Source of the DNA: Mycoplasma sp. (ex Biomphalaria glabrata)
GTDB taxonomy: Bacteria; Bacillota_I; Bacilli_A; Mycoplasmatales; GCF-1484045
DNA: 64,000 nt
Assembly: GCF_001484045.1 (NCBI RefSeq)
Contig: NZ_CP013128.1
Coordinates: forward strand, 531,315-595,314
Direction: 5' to 3'
Numbering within the stretch: position 1 is the first letter of the stretch; each line of letters starts with the position of its first letter. Below, piece after piece: positions 30,789-40,208 of the stretch. The notes beneath the pieces were generated by a model. That model did no database searches. It had not been told where the DNA came from and worked only from the letters and a program-made list of their open reading frames with translations. The position numbers were made by a program, and so were the translations under genes.

Positions 30789-32129
30789 TTAATTATAAAT
30801 ATATTTATTAATTTCTCATTTTGATACAGTTGATCGGAAAGAAGATCATTCATGCATTTTTATTTTGCAATATGAACGAAGAAAAGTTTCACTAAAAAAA
30901 TGGTGGAAATTTTTATTTGCTTCTAGGCAAAGAATCGCTTCTTCTAAACTTTGTGGTAAAAATTGCAATTCTCTTTTTACAACTTCATCATAAGATAAAT
31001 CAAATAAGTTATCAGATACAATTTCGTAATTCTTAGTTTTAGTTGTTAACCCTAGCATACCACATTCAATAATTGCTGTCATTGCTAGGTAAACATTACA
31101 TGAAGCATCAACATTTCTTAATTCGATTCGAGCACTATTGCCAGTTGTTGCTGGGATTCTAATTAATGTACTACGATTTGATTTTGAATACGAAAGATAA
31201 ACAGGGGCTTCAAAGCCTTTGATTAAACGATTATACGAATTAACTGAGCTATTAGTAATTGCCGCTAATGCACGGCCGTTATCTAAAATTCCATTGATAA
31301 ATTTGTTTGCAAAGGAAGTTATTTCAGTACCTTGTGTGTTTTTGAATAAATTTACACCATCTTTTCATAAAGACATGTTACAATGCAATCCACTACCATT
31401 AATACCTGCGACAGGTTTTGGCATAAATGTTGCTATATAACCATAACGATCAGCTATTTTTTTAGTAATGTATCTAAACAATATAAAGTTATCGCAACTT
31501 CTTAGGGCGGAAGCGTGTTTGTAGTTTATTTCAAATTGACCAGTTGCAACCTCGTGAGAAATTTTTTCCATTTGCAAATTATACTCTTTCATCGTAAAAG
31601 CGATTTCACGGCAAATTCCTTCGGCCTTATTTAAGTGCGAAGAAGCAAAATAATTTCCTTTATCAATTGGTTTTAAAATCCCACTTGATTCATATGTGTC
31701 CGCATCAAATAAAAAGAATTCTGGTTCAAAACCAACTGACACAGTATCATAACCTTCTTTAGATAATTTTTCTAATGTGTGTTTTAACAATGATCTTCCA
31801 CAACATTCATGAAATTTTCCATCGGTTTTGATGATATCACAAAACACATAAGCAACATTTCCTAAATGTGAGGATTCTAATGTGTCAATTCCTAATGTGT
31901 CTAAATCTGGTCTTAGAAATAAATCACTTTTATTGATTGAACCATATCCCGGAACACTACTACCATCAAACATTATTTGAAAATTGTTGTCTGATGCATC
32001 TCAAAAACTTTCTATTGAAACTTCAGTTTCTTTAGTGGTTCCGTTAAGATCCACAAAGATATATTTAATATATTTAACTTGATGTGTTTCTAACTTATTT
32101 AAAGCTGGATGATTTTTTAAATTGTTCAT
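30789..32129 (-). CDS. glnA: Glutamine synthetase, type I
   Basis: Makes glutamine from glutamate, ammonia and ATP. The 446-aa protein has MFDGSSVPGYGSINKSD (near residue 55), the metal-site VGFEPEFFLF, the ATP/glutamate region PKPVAGINGSGLHCNMSL, and RIELRNVDASCNVYLA. The length fits the GSI-alpha type that lacks the adenylylation segment. The latch and loop residues show some change (NATTGNSAR-like instead of the usual RGxxTR), so some divergence is real. Enzymes of this kind are rare in mycoplasmas. It leads an operon with two SIS genes; a TATAAT is seen upstream on the minus strand (about 32175). Confidence 0.9.
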
Positions 32130-32214
32130 ATTTTACAAACTCCTAAGTGTAAGAATAAATTACTTAAATTATTATAGCTGTATTTTGGCCTTTTAAAAGA
32201 GAGTTTAATTTTTT

Positions 32215-32254
32215 TTGAAATTAAGTAAAACTATTATTTATAATATTAATAGTT
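32215..32254 (+). promoter_or_regulatory. Promoter with an inverted repeat around the -10 box
   Basis: TTGAAA (32215-32220), 18 bases, TATAAT (32239-32244). Perfect 8-base arms AACTATTA (32229-32236) and TAATAGTT (32247-32254) flank the -10 box, an operator-like layout. The gene at 32272 follows with a GGGG ribosome site. Confidence 0.5.
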
Positions 32255-32271
32255 AAGATTGTGGGGTAAAA

Positions 32272-32982
32272 ATGATAAATAATTTGATAGCAAAAGCAAA
32301 AAAATCTACTAACCATCAATGATTTAATTTATCGACAGTTTTATTTTTATTATTGGGTTTATTTTTTATGGTTTATAGTTGAATAGTTTCTGGAATAGAT
32401 GATGCTAGTAACTGATGAAAAAATTTATGCTTTTTTACAACTCAATCGAATTGACTAGTTTTATTTACGGTTGGTTGCACGTTTATTAAAAATAAAAATA
32501 ATAAAATTGTTAAGATTGTAAACACCAATAATTTCCGCAATATGATTGCAGGTTTTATTACAGTAACATTTTTAATTTACTGATCGATTTTATTTCCAGC
32601 AGATACTAATCGCGGAATGAGTGCTGAAGATTGAGTGATGGATATTTGAAAACACGGTATAACTCCAATATTTATGTGTTTTTTTGCTATATACTACTTA
32701 ATTAATTATCCCGATGGAACTCAAATAAAAAATTATCCCAAACAATTTGCAATATCAATTTTATTTAGAATGATTTATCCGCTTTTTTATTTAATTGTTT
32801 TTGTAGTAATTATTCAAGCCATAACTGATTGACCAGTTTATGGTGATAAAGTGAAAATTTTTAACACTCCAAATCCTGCTGAAGGGTGAATTTACATTAT
32901 TATTTCGATGATTGTTTTTGTGTTCATTAACTGCATTTGAGCCAATTTGGGAAACCCAATTAAAAATAAAAAATCAAAATAA
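32272..32982 (+). CDS. Six-segment membrane protein of unknown function
   Basis: A 236-aa protein with about six membrane segments (near residues 18-38, 50-70, 90-110, 125-145, 160-185, 205-225) and many TGA-coded Trp. The FFTTQSNWLVLF stretch near residue 55 resembles the T/F-x-x-SN motif of the Far-17a/AIG1 or Pr6Pr-like membrane families; this is a weak match. Its promoter carries a candidate operator. It is convergent with the APC permease gene, 16 bases apart. Confidence 0.55.
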
Positions 32983-32998
32983 TTTTAGTAATTTTAAA

Positions 32999-34609
32999 TT
33001 AAGCTTTTTCAATAAATAATCAGTCAGGATATTTTTCTGATTCAAGTCTGTGGATGCGTTTCAAAATTTTTTCATTTACAGCTTCTGGATTTAATTTAAC
33101 ATAAGCAATAAAAGAGGGATGCCATTGTGTTCGCGTTTCTCAATATCGTTTTTTTCCAACTAAGTAGACCGACAATCCTGTTAGCATTGCAAGAGTAAAA
33201 GCGATAAATTGAAATATAAATCCTTTTAAAGCTGAACCATTACTTGTTACAACAAAATAGATTCATTGTGTAAAGAATCCTAATATTGTTAAAAAAATTA
33301 ATGCATATGCACTAAAGCAAATTACTAATTCTCATTTTTTGAAAACTAACTCTTTTTTTCTTCATAAAACAAAAGCTGACGTCATCGTTCCTAAATAATT
33401 TATGAACGTGATTAACGAATATATTCCTAATGTATTAGATAAGTTATTAGCAATATCGTCAGTTGCAAATGATGCTCCTAATGCATAAACTACCATTAAT
33501 ACAATTGTTAAAATTGAATCAAATATCAAACATTTGCTAAACTGTCCGTGTTTATTAACGCGAGTTCATGATTTTGGTAATCATCCCTCGATCGCTAAAG
33601 GCAACAATAATCTAGTATCAATTCAAGAATTTTGCATGCAAGTTGCACTATTGTTTCCAACTTGCGACAAAACACATAAACTTGTAATTGCAATAAATAC
33701 TCCCGTTGCACCACCCAAAACATTTAGAATTACTGAGTTAATTGGGTTAGAATCCAAAGTTCCATTAGGAATTATTGAAGTGGGATCATTTTGATTAACA
33801 CCTAGTGCAGCTAAAAAAACAAAATAATAAATGAAATTAAAAAAAGTAGCGATAATGATAGAACCAATTAGTATAAAACTCATATTTTTTTTGGCATTTG
33901 TCATGTCATCAGACATCGCAGCAGCCCCTTCAAAACCACCAAAAGCAAAAAAGAAAGTTAAAACAGATGTAATTATTTCAAAAAAATTACCATTATAATG
34001 AAATCCTTTTCCGGTTATGTTGTCGATAATTTTGTGGCTATTGTTTTCAGCTATTAATTTTCCAATGCAAATGAATGCAAATATTAAGGACAAAATAATA
34101 ACAAATCATTTTAATCCTCAGGTTAATCAAAGAGATAAACGTGTTGAACGAAAACCTAAATTGACAATAATGATAAATATAATAAATAGAATAGTTGAGA
34201 TTGCAAACAATATCGGTTTGACTTCATCAAATTTAGCAGTATTTGTTAAATCTCATCCAAAAAAATTTGCTCCCTGAAACGATCAAACAATTGCAGCAAT
34301 GGCGCTTATTGCACAAAATGGTCCTTGGATATATTGGCATCACCCAATAAAGAAAGCTCATTTTTTCCCAAGTCCGTGCTTTACATAAATGTATGCACCA
34401 CCATAACCTGAATATTTTTCAGCAAAAGTACCAAAAACAATTCCAGCCCCAAATGCTACAATAGCACATGCCAATAAAATTAATGGCATTCCAATCAAAC
34501 CACTAGCTTGAATGGAGCTACCAAGGCCTACCACAAAAGCATATCCAACAATAATATTAAGAGAGAAAAACAACCCCCCTCATTTGGAAAAACGTTTTTT
34601 GGTGCTCAT
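32999..34609 (-). CDS. APC-family amino acid permease
   Basis: A 536-aa protein with about 12 membrane segments and a C-terminal soluble tail of about 50 residues. The first helix has the APC glycine-rich VVGLGSSIQASGLIG, and FAFGGFEGAAAMSDDM (near residue 225) matches the second amino-acid-binding helix region of glutamate/amino-acid antiporters and permeases. The substrate is not known. It is divergent from rpsB, with its own promoter region, including a palindrome, between them. Confidence 0.85.
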
Positions 34610-34650
34610 GCAGTTCCTTTAAACTAGTAATAAATTCATAAATATTTTAC

Positions 34651-34668
34651 TATTATTTTTAAATAATA
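34651..34668. promoter_or_regulatory. Palindrome in the APC permease promoter
   Basis: TATTATTT and AAATAATA form perfect 8-base arms around TT. It lies 42-59 bases upstream of the permease ATG, near a minus-strand TAAAAT. It may be an operator, though such AT palindromes also arise by chance in this base composition. Confidence 0.35.
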
Positions 34669-34709
34669 AAACAACTTATTTTTATAAATAAAACATATTT
34701 TAATTCGTA

Positions 34710-34771
34710 TTGTCATTAATTTTTAATTGTTATATAATGTTATTTGGTTTACACTCACATTACTTTATAAT
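34710..34771 (+). promoter_or_regulatory. Tandem promoters of rpsB-tsf
   Basis: First: TTGTCA (34710-34715), 17 bases, TATAAT (34733-34738). Second: TTGGTT (34744-34749), 16 bases, TATAAT (34766-34771). Both -10 boxes are perfect. The rpsB leader from the second is about 30 bases and holds the strong AGGAGG ribosome site. Confidence 0.75.
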
Positions 34772-34806
34772 GTAATTATTCAAAATTTAGGAGGAATATT
34801 TAAACT

Positions 34807-35814
34807 ATGGTAAAACTAGACCCAGAAAAACACGTTATCGGAACGAAAGCATTAGTGGAGAACATTGTTCACATTGGACACAAAAAAAATAACACTAACC
34901 CAAAAATGTTAAAGTATACATACAAAAGAAAGCGTCAAAATTATGTTATCGATCTTTCAAAAACTTTAGATTGCGTTTTAGATGCATATACATTTTTAAA
35001 AGATTTAGCTGCGAAAAAACCAGATGCAAAAATTTTATTTGTAGGAACAAAAGAAAAAGCTAAAAATATAATTTCAGAAGAAGCTTTAAGATGTGGAAGT
35101 TTATTTATTGATGAAAGATGATTAGGCGGAACATTAACGAATGCTAATACTATTAATCGTCGTATTAATAAATGAGTAACATTAGAAAGATCAAAATCAA
35201 CTTCAAATTTCGAAGGTTTAACAAAAAAAGAAAAAATGTTAAAAGATAAAGAAATTGAAAGATTAACAAAATACTTCCGTGGTATTAGAACTTTAAAAGG
35301 TTTACCAGATGTAATTTTTCTAGTTGACATTGTTAAAGAAAAAGTAGCTTTAGCTGAGGCAAAACAATATAATATCCCGGTTATTGCTTTAGTTAATACA
35401 AACGTTAACCCAGATAATGTTAATTTTCCAATTCCAGCTAATGATGAAGACGAAAGAAGTATTCGTTTAATTACTGGATTGATGGCAGATGCCGTTATTG
35501 AAGGAAAAGGTCAAGGCGAAGAATTAAAATATGCTTACAAATTAGAAGCCATGGAACCTGTTAAAAAAGAAGGGGAAACTGCAACTGAAGGTAAAAAAGA
35601 ATGAAGTGGAGATAAAAGACCTTTTGTAAAAAGACCTTTTGTAAAAAGAGAATTTAATAAAGATTATCAACCAAGAGAAAATAAAGATGGTCAAAATAAT
35701 CAAGATAAATTTAATAACCGTCCTCCAAGAAGAAATAATACAAACACTAGATCATTCTCAACAGCTTTCTCAACAGCTATGAAGAAAAACGACGACAACA
35801 AAGGAAATAATTAA
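34807..35814 (+). CDS. rpsB: 30S ribosomal protein S2 with long C-terminal tail
   Basis: Component of the small subunit; needed for S1-like contacts and translation start. The 335-aa protein starts LVENIVHIGHKKNNTNPKML, has LDCVLDAYTFLKDLAAKKP, RWLGGTLTN and VIFLVDIVKEKVALAEA, the ordered S2 signatures. The last 85 or so residues are an unusual Lys/Arg/Asn-rich tail with the repeats RPFVK (twice) and FSTA (twice). Typical S2 is about 230-260 aa. AGGAGG site upstream. The EF-Ts gene begins three bases past its stop. Confidence 0.97.
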
Positions 35815-35816
35815 TC

Positions 35817-36656
35817 ATGTCGACAATTACGTCAAAAGATATTGCTACTTTGAGAGGAATCACAGGAGCTGGGATTTTAGATTGTAAAAAAGCTTTAGAA
35901 GCAACTTCAAATAATCAAGAAGAAGCGATTAAATGATTACGTGAAAAAGGTATTTCAAAAGCTGCTAAAAAGAATGATCGTGAAACTCATGAAGGTTTAG
36001 TTTATTCAAATATAGATGGCGAATACGCTGGTATTGTTGAAATTAAATGTGAAACAGATTTTGTTGCCCGTAACGATAAATTTGTCCAATTTATTCATAA
36101 TGTTGAACAAATTATTCGCAAAAATAATGTGCACACAGTTGAGGCTACTTTGTTAGTTAAATATAACAACACAACCGTGCAAGAAGAATTAACACATTTA
36201 AGTGCTACAATTGGTGAAAAATTAGATTTAAGTCGTGCGCAAGTACTTCATGCTCCAGGTAATACAATTGGAAGTTATAATCATTCCAATGGGAAAATTT
36301 CAACACTTGTTGTTTTAGAAGGAAAAGTTGATTTAGAAGTTGCTAGAAATATTGCTATGCATGTAACAGCTTTAGCTCCAAAATATACTTCAATTAATGA
36401 CGTGCCAGCTGATGTAGTTGCGACTGAAAAAGCTGAAATTGAACGTAAAGCATACGAAGAAAATGAAAAATCTGGCAAACCAAAACCAGCTAATATTATT
36501 CAAAATATGATTCAAGGTCGTTTAAGTAAGTCACTAGGCGAATTTTGCTTAGTTGAACAAATTTATGTTAAAGATCCAGCAATTAAAGTAAAAGATTATT
36601 TAGCGCAAAACAAAACTAATGTACTAAAAGTTGTAAGATACGAATTAGGAAAGTAA
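35817..36656 (+). CDS. tsf: Elongation factor Ts
   Basis: Guanine nucleotide exchange factor for EF-Tu. The 279-aa protein begins with a UBA-like domain and the TDFVARN motif (ETDFVARNDKFVQF near residue 78), then the long core and coiled-coil regions. The end KVVRYELGK is typical. Its gene follows rpsB directly, the usual pair. Confidence 0.96.
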
Positions 36657-36659
36657 AAT

Positions 36660-36929
36660 ATGCCTAAAAAAATTTACGAAAAGAATGAACAACAATCAAC
36701 ATTTATTTTTTCATTAGTTCATTCGCTAGCTTATGCTCTTATTAGTGCTATTGTTACATTCGTAGCAATCACGTTAGTTTATTTCTTTGATAACAAAATA
36801 GACACAACAATTTGAGCTATCCCACCGGTTGTAGCAGGATTGATGTTCATTCTTGTTTTCGTTTGAGTTTATATATCAGAAGAGAATAAAATTCGTAAGA
36901 CAACGTCAAAAACTATTGACAAAAAGTAG
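36660..36929 (+). CDS. Small membrane protein with two segments
   Basis: An 89-aa protein that starts four bases after the tsf stop. Hydrophobic segments lie at about residues 17-43 and 52-70, with charged ends (basic C terminus). No known motif. The position suggests co-transcription with rpsB-tsf. Confidence 0.6.
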
Positions 36930-36970
36930 TATTGGTGCAAATTTTGAGACTATTTAATAATATTTCAAGG

Positions 36971-36976
36971 TATAAT
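36971..36976 (+). promoter_or_regulatory. -10 box of the glycyl-radical domain gene
   Basis: A perfect TATAAT, with the ribosome site AAAGGA (about 36990-36995) and the ATG at 37003. A TTGAGA at 36944 is 21 bases upstream of it, a long spacing, so the -35 is uncertain. Confidence 0.5.
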
Positions 36977-37002
36977 AATTAAAAAGTATAAAGGACATTA
37001 TT

Positions 37003-37266
37003 ATGAAAAAAGTTAAAAAAGTAGAAAAAACGACTAATACGCAAGAAACTAACTTAGTTTCATTGATGGATGGGTATTTTAAAAAAGGTGCACAACATTT
37101 AAATGTAAATGTTTTTAATCGTGAGACATTATTAGACGCACAAAAACACCCAGAAAAATATCCTCAATTAACAGTTCGTGTTTCTGGGTATGCCGTAAAT
37201 TTTGTTAAATTAACAAAAGAACAACAAAACGACGTAATTTCTAGAACATTCCATGGAAAATTATAG
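37003..37266 (+). CDS. grcA: Separate glycyl-radical domain of pyruvate formate-lyase (GrcA-like)
   Basis: An 87-aa protein that equals the C-terminal domain of PFL. From residue 17 it reads [10 protein letters not shown], then [31 protein letters not shown] with the radical glycine Gly62, and ends [11 protein letters not shown]. In Escherichia coli PFL the same stretch follows NALGKDDEV. It is closer to that PFL terminus than to the 127-aa GrcA/YfiD protein with its own N-terminal region. The PflB in this window lacks the domain, so this protein should supply the radical. It overlaps pflA by 14 bases. Residues 1-16 are a charged leader. Confidence 0.88.
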   Translation: MKKVKKVEKTTNTQETNLVSLMDGYFKKGAQHLNVNVFNRETLLDAQKHPEKYPQLTVRVSGYAVNFVKLTKEQQNDVISRTFHGKL

Positions 37267-37996
37267 TTCTATAAAACTACCAATTTTTCACATTGAAACA
37301 TTTGGAGCAGTTGATGGTCCTGGAATTAGGTTGATTATTTTCACTCAAGGGTGTGGGTACCGTTGCCTATTTTGCCATAATCCAGAATCTTGATCAATTG
37401 AAGTAACTAAAACAATTACTCCAGAAGAAATATTGAAGAAATTTAAACGTAATCGTGAATTTTACGACGCTAATTCTGGCGGGGTAACGTTCTCTGGCGG
37501 AGAACCGACTTTACATATTAAATCATTAATTCCGATTTGTAAATTACTAAAAGAAAATAACATTCATGTAGCTATTGATACAGCTGCTATGACGTATACT
37601 GATGCTAATCAGAATCGTTGAGAAGAATTAATTAAATACGTTGATCTATTTATATTGGATATTAAACATTTATACCCAAGTGAACACAAAATTATTACAG
37701 GTGTTGATTTTAATTATGAACTATCATTATTAAAATTTTTAGAAGAAAAAAAACATCCATATTGATTAAATCAAGTTTATTTAAATACGTATATGGATGA
37801 TAAGTATTTTGGAGAACTTGGTAAATTATTAACAACGTTAAATTATTGCAAACGATTTCAAATATTACCATATCATGACTTAGCTTTGCCGAAATATCAA
37901 AACTTACATATTGATTATCCAGGTAAACATTTAAAGGTTCCAACGTCTGATGAAATAAAACACGCAATGGCGATAATAAATAAGCATTTAAAATAA
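37253..37996 (+). CDS. pflA: Pyruvate formate-lyase activating enzyme
   Basis: Radical SAM enzyme that installs the glycyl radical. The 247-aa protein has the cluster motif CGYRCLFC (Cys34, 38, 41), [12 protein letters not shown] near residue 77 and the SAM-binding and Gly-rich strands that follow. The start ATG lies inside the last codons of the glycyl-radical domain gene, so activator and substrate are made together. A terminator follows its stop, separating it from pflB. Confidence 0.94.
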
Positions 37997-38025
37997 ATAC
38001 ATTGTAAAATCAATGTATTTTTTTT
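37996..38025 (+). terminator. Terminator between pflA and pflB
   Basis: AATACATTG (37996-38004) and CAATGTATT (38011-38019), loop of six bases, then T residues. It overlaps the last base of the pflA stop. Confidence 0.85.
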
Positions 38026-38062
38026 ATTAAAAAGTATTAAAATAATATTTGATTTATGTAAA

Positions 38063-38090
38063 TATACTAAAAAAATACATAATGGAAGGA
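38063..38090 (+). promoter_or_regulatory. -10 box and ribosome site of pflB
   Basis: TATACT (38063-38068) and the ribosome site GGAAGGA (about 38084-38090), before the ATG at 38096. No clear -35. pflB can thus be expressed apart from the glycyl-radical domain gene and pflA. Confidence 0.4.
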
Positions 38091-38095
38091 ATATC

Positions 38096-40195
38096 ATGAA
38101 ATTTGAACAATGAAAAGGTTTCAAAGAAGGTTCATGAGCGGAATCAGTTAATGTACGTGATTTCATTCAAAAGAACTATACTCCTTACGAAGGGGATGAC
38201 TCGTTTTTAGTTGGTCCAACAAAAAGCACAGACAAACTATGAGCGAAAATAATGGAATATACTGCTTTAGAAAGAAAAGCTGGCGGTGTATACAAACAAG
38301 ACACTCGTGTGTCAGATATTGATAATTGAGATGCAGCATACATTATCGAAAAAGAAGAAAAAATTGTTGGATTACAAACTGACGAATTATTTAAACGTGC
38401 TTTTATGCCTTATGGTGGAATTAATACAGCCGTTGGAGCAGCAGAAGCTTATAAACAACCTGTTGATAAAGATATCGTTGAAATTTTTCAAAAATATCGT
38501 AAAACTCATAACCAAGGTGTTTTTGATGCATACACACCTGAAATGCGTTTAGCAAGAAGATCACATATTATTACTGGTTTACCAGATGCGTATTCACGTG
38601 GAAGAATTATTGGAGATTACCGCCGCATTGCTTTGTATGGTGTGGATTTCTTAATTAAAGATAAAGTTAATTGATTAAATAATCCAGAAAATTGTAAAGT
38701 AATGACTTACGAAATGGTTCGCCAACGTGAAGAAGTTACTGAACAAATCAACGCTTTAAAGAAAATGATTGTGATGGCTAAAAAATATGGATTTGATATT
38801 AGTGTGCCAGCTAAAAATGCTCGCGAAGCTGTTCAATGAACATATTTTGGTTATTTAGCAGCAATTCGTTCACAAAATGGTGCAGCGATGTCACTTGGTC
38901 GAGTTTCAACATTTTTAGATATTTATATTCAACGTGATTTAGATAATAAAGAAATTACAGAAATCGAAGCTCAAGAATTAATTGATCATTTCGTGATGAA
39001 ATTAAGAATTGTTAAATTCATGAGAGCACCAGCTTATAATGAATTATTCTCAGGAGATCCAGTTTGAGCAACGGAAGCCATTGCAGGGATGGGAAAAGAT
39101 GGAAGACCTTTAGTATCTAAAACTTCATTTCGTTTTATTCACACATTATCTAATATGGGACCAGCGCCGGAACCAAATTTAACGATTTTATGAAGCCCTT
39201 CATTGCCAATGAATTTTAAATTGTTTTGTGCAAAATATTCAATTAAATACTCATCGATGCAATACGAATCAGACGACTTAATGCGTACGGATCGTGGAGA
39301 TGATTATGCGATTGCTTGTTGTGTTTCACCAATGATGGTTGGAAAAGAAATGCAATTTTTTGGGGCTCGTGCTAATTTAGCGAAATTAGTTTTATACACC
39401 TTAACAGGTGGATATGATGAATTACACCCAGAATTCAAAATGGGTCCAGATATTGGATCAATCGATAAAACAAAACCGATTAACTATGATGAATTTATGA
39501 AACGTTTTGATCAATATATGGAATGATTGGCATCTCTATATGTAAACACTCTAAATATTATTCATGTAATGCATGATAAGTATTGTTATGAATCATCACA
39601 AATGGCTTTATATGATGTCGATGTAAAACGTTCATTTGCAACTGGAATAGCTGGTTTATCAGTTGTTGCAGATTCGTTATCAGCTATGAAATATGCTAAA
39701 GTAACTCCGATTTGAGAAGGTAACATTATCAAGGATTTTAAAATTGAAGGTGACTTCCCAAAATACGGAAATGACGATGACAGAGTAGATTCAATTGCAG
39801 TTGATGTAACAGAAAAATTTATGAGTCACATTCGTAAGAACCACACATATCGCGATTCAACTCCAACAATGTCAGTTCTAACGATTACTTCAAATGTTGT
39901 TTATGGTAAAGCAACTGGAAATACTCCAGATGGAAGAAAATCGGGAGAACCATTCGCTCCAGGAGCTAACCCAATGCATGGAAGAGATACTTCAGGCGCT
40001 GTTGCTTCATTAGCATCAGTTGCTAAAATTCCGTTTGGTGAAGCTTTTGATGGAATTTCAAATACCTTCTCAATCACACCTGGAGCTTTAGGTAAGAATG
40101 AGGACACTGTTTTTGAATTTGAAGGATGTTCATACAATCCAACACTAGATAAAGATGCTAAAAAAACTAAAAAAATTTCAAAATTAAACAAATAA
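38096..40195 (+). CDS. pflB: Pyruvate formate-lyase core, lacking the glycyl-radical domain
   Basis: Cleaves pyruvate to acetyl-CoA and formate. The 699-aa protein has the catalytic pair Cys408-Cys409 in [12 protein letters not shown], as in PFL, and later [16 protein letters not shown] and [16 protein letters not shown]. It stops after [19 protein letters not shown] and a Lys-rich end; Escherichia coli PflB has about 60 further residues with NLxx[14 protein letters not shown] and the radical glycine. None of that follows: adhE starts 14 bases later. The missing domain is encoded at 37003. Frames are intact, so a split rather than a broken gene is likely. Confidence 0.93.
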
Positions 40196-40208
40196 CAAGG
40201 AGAAAAAT

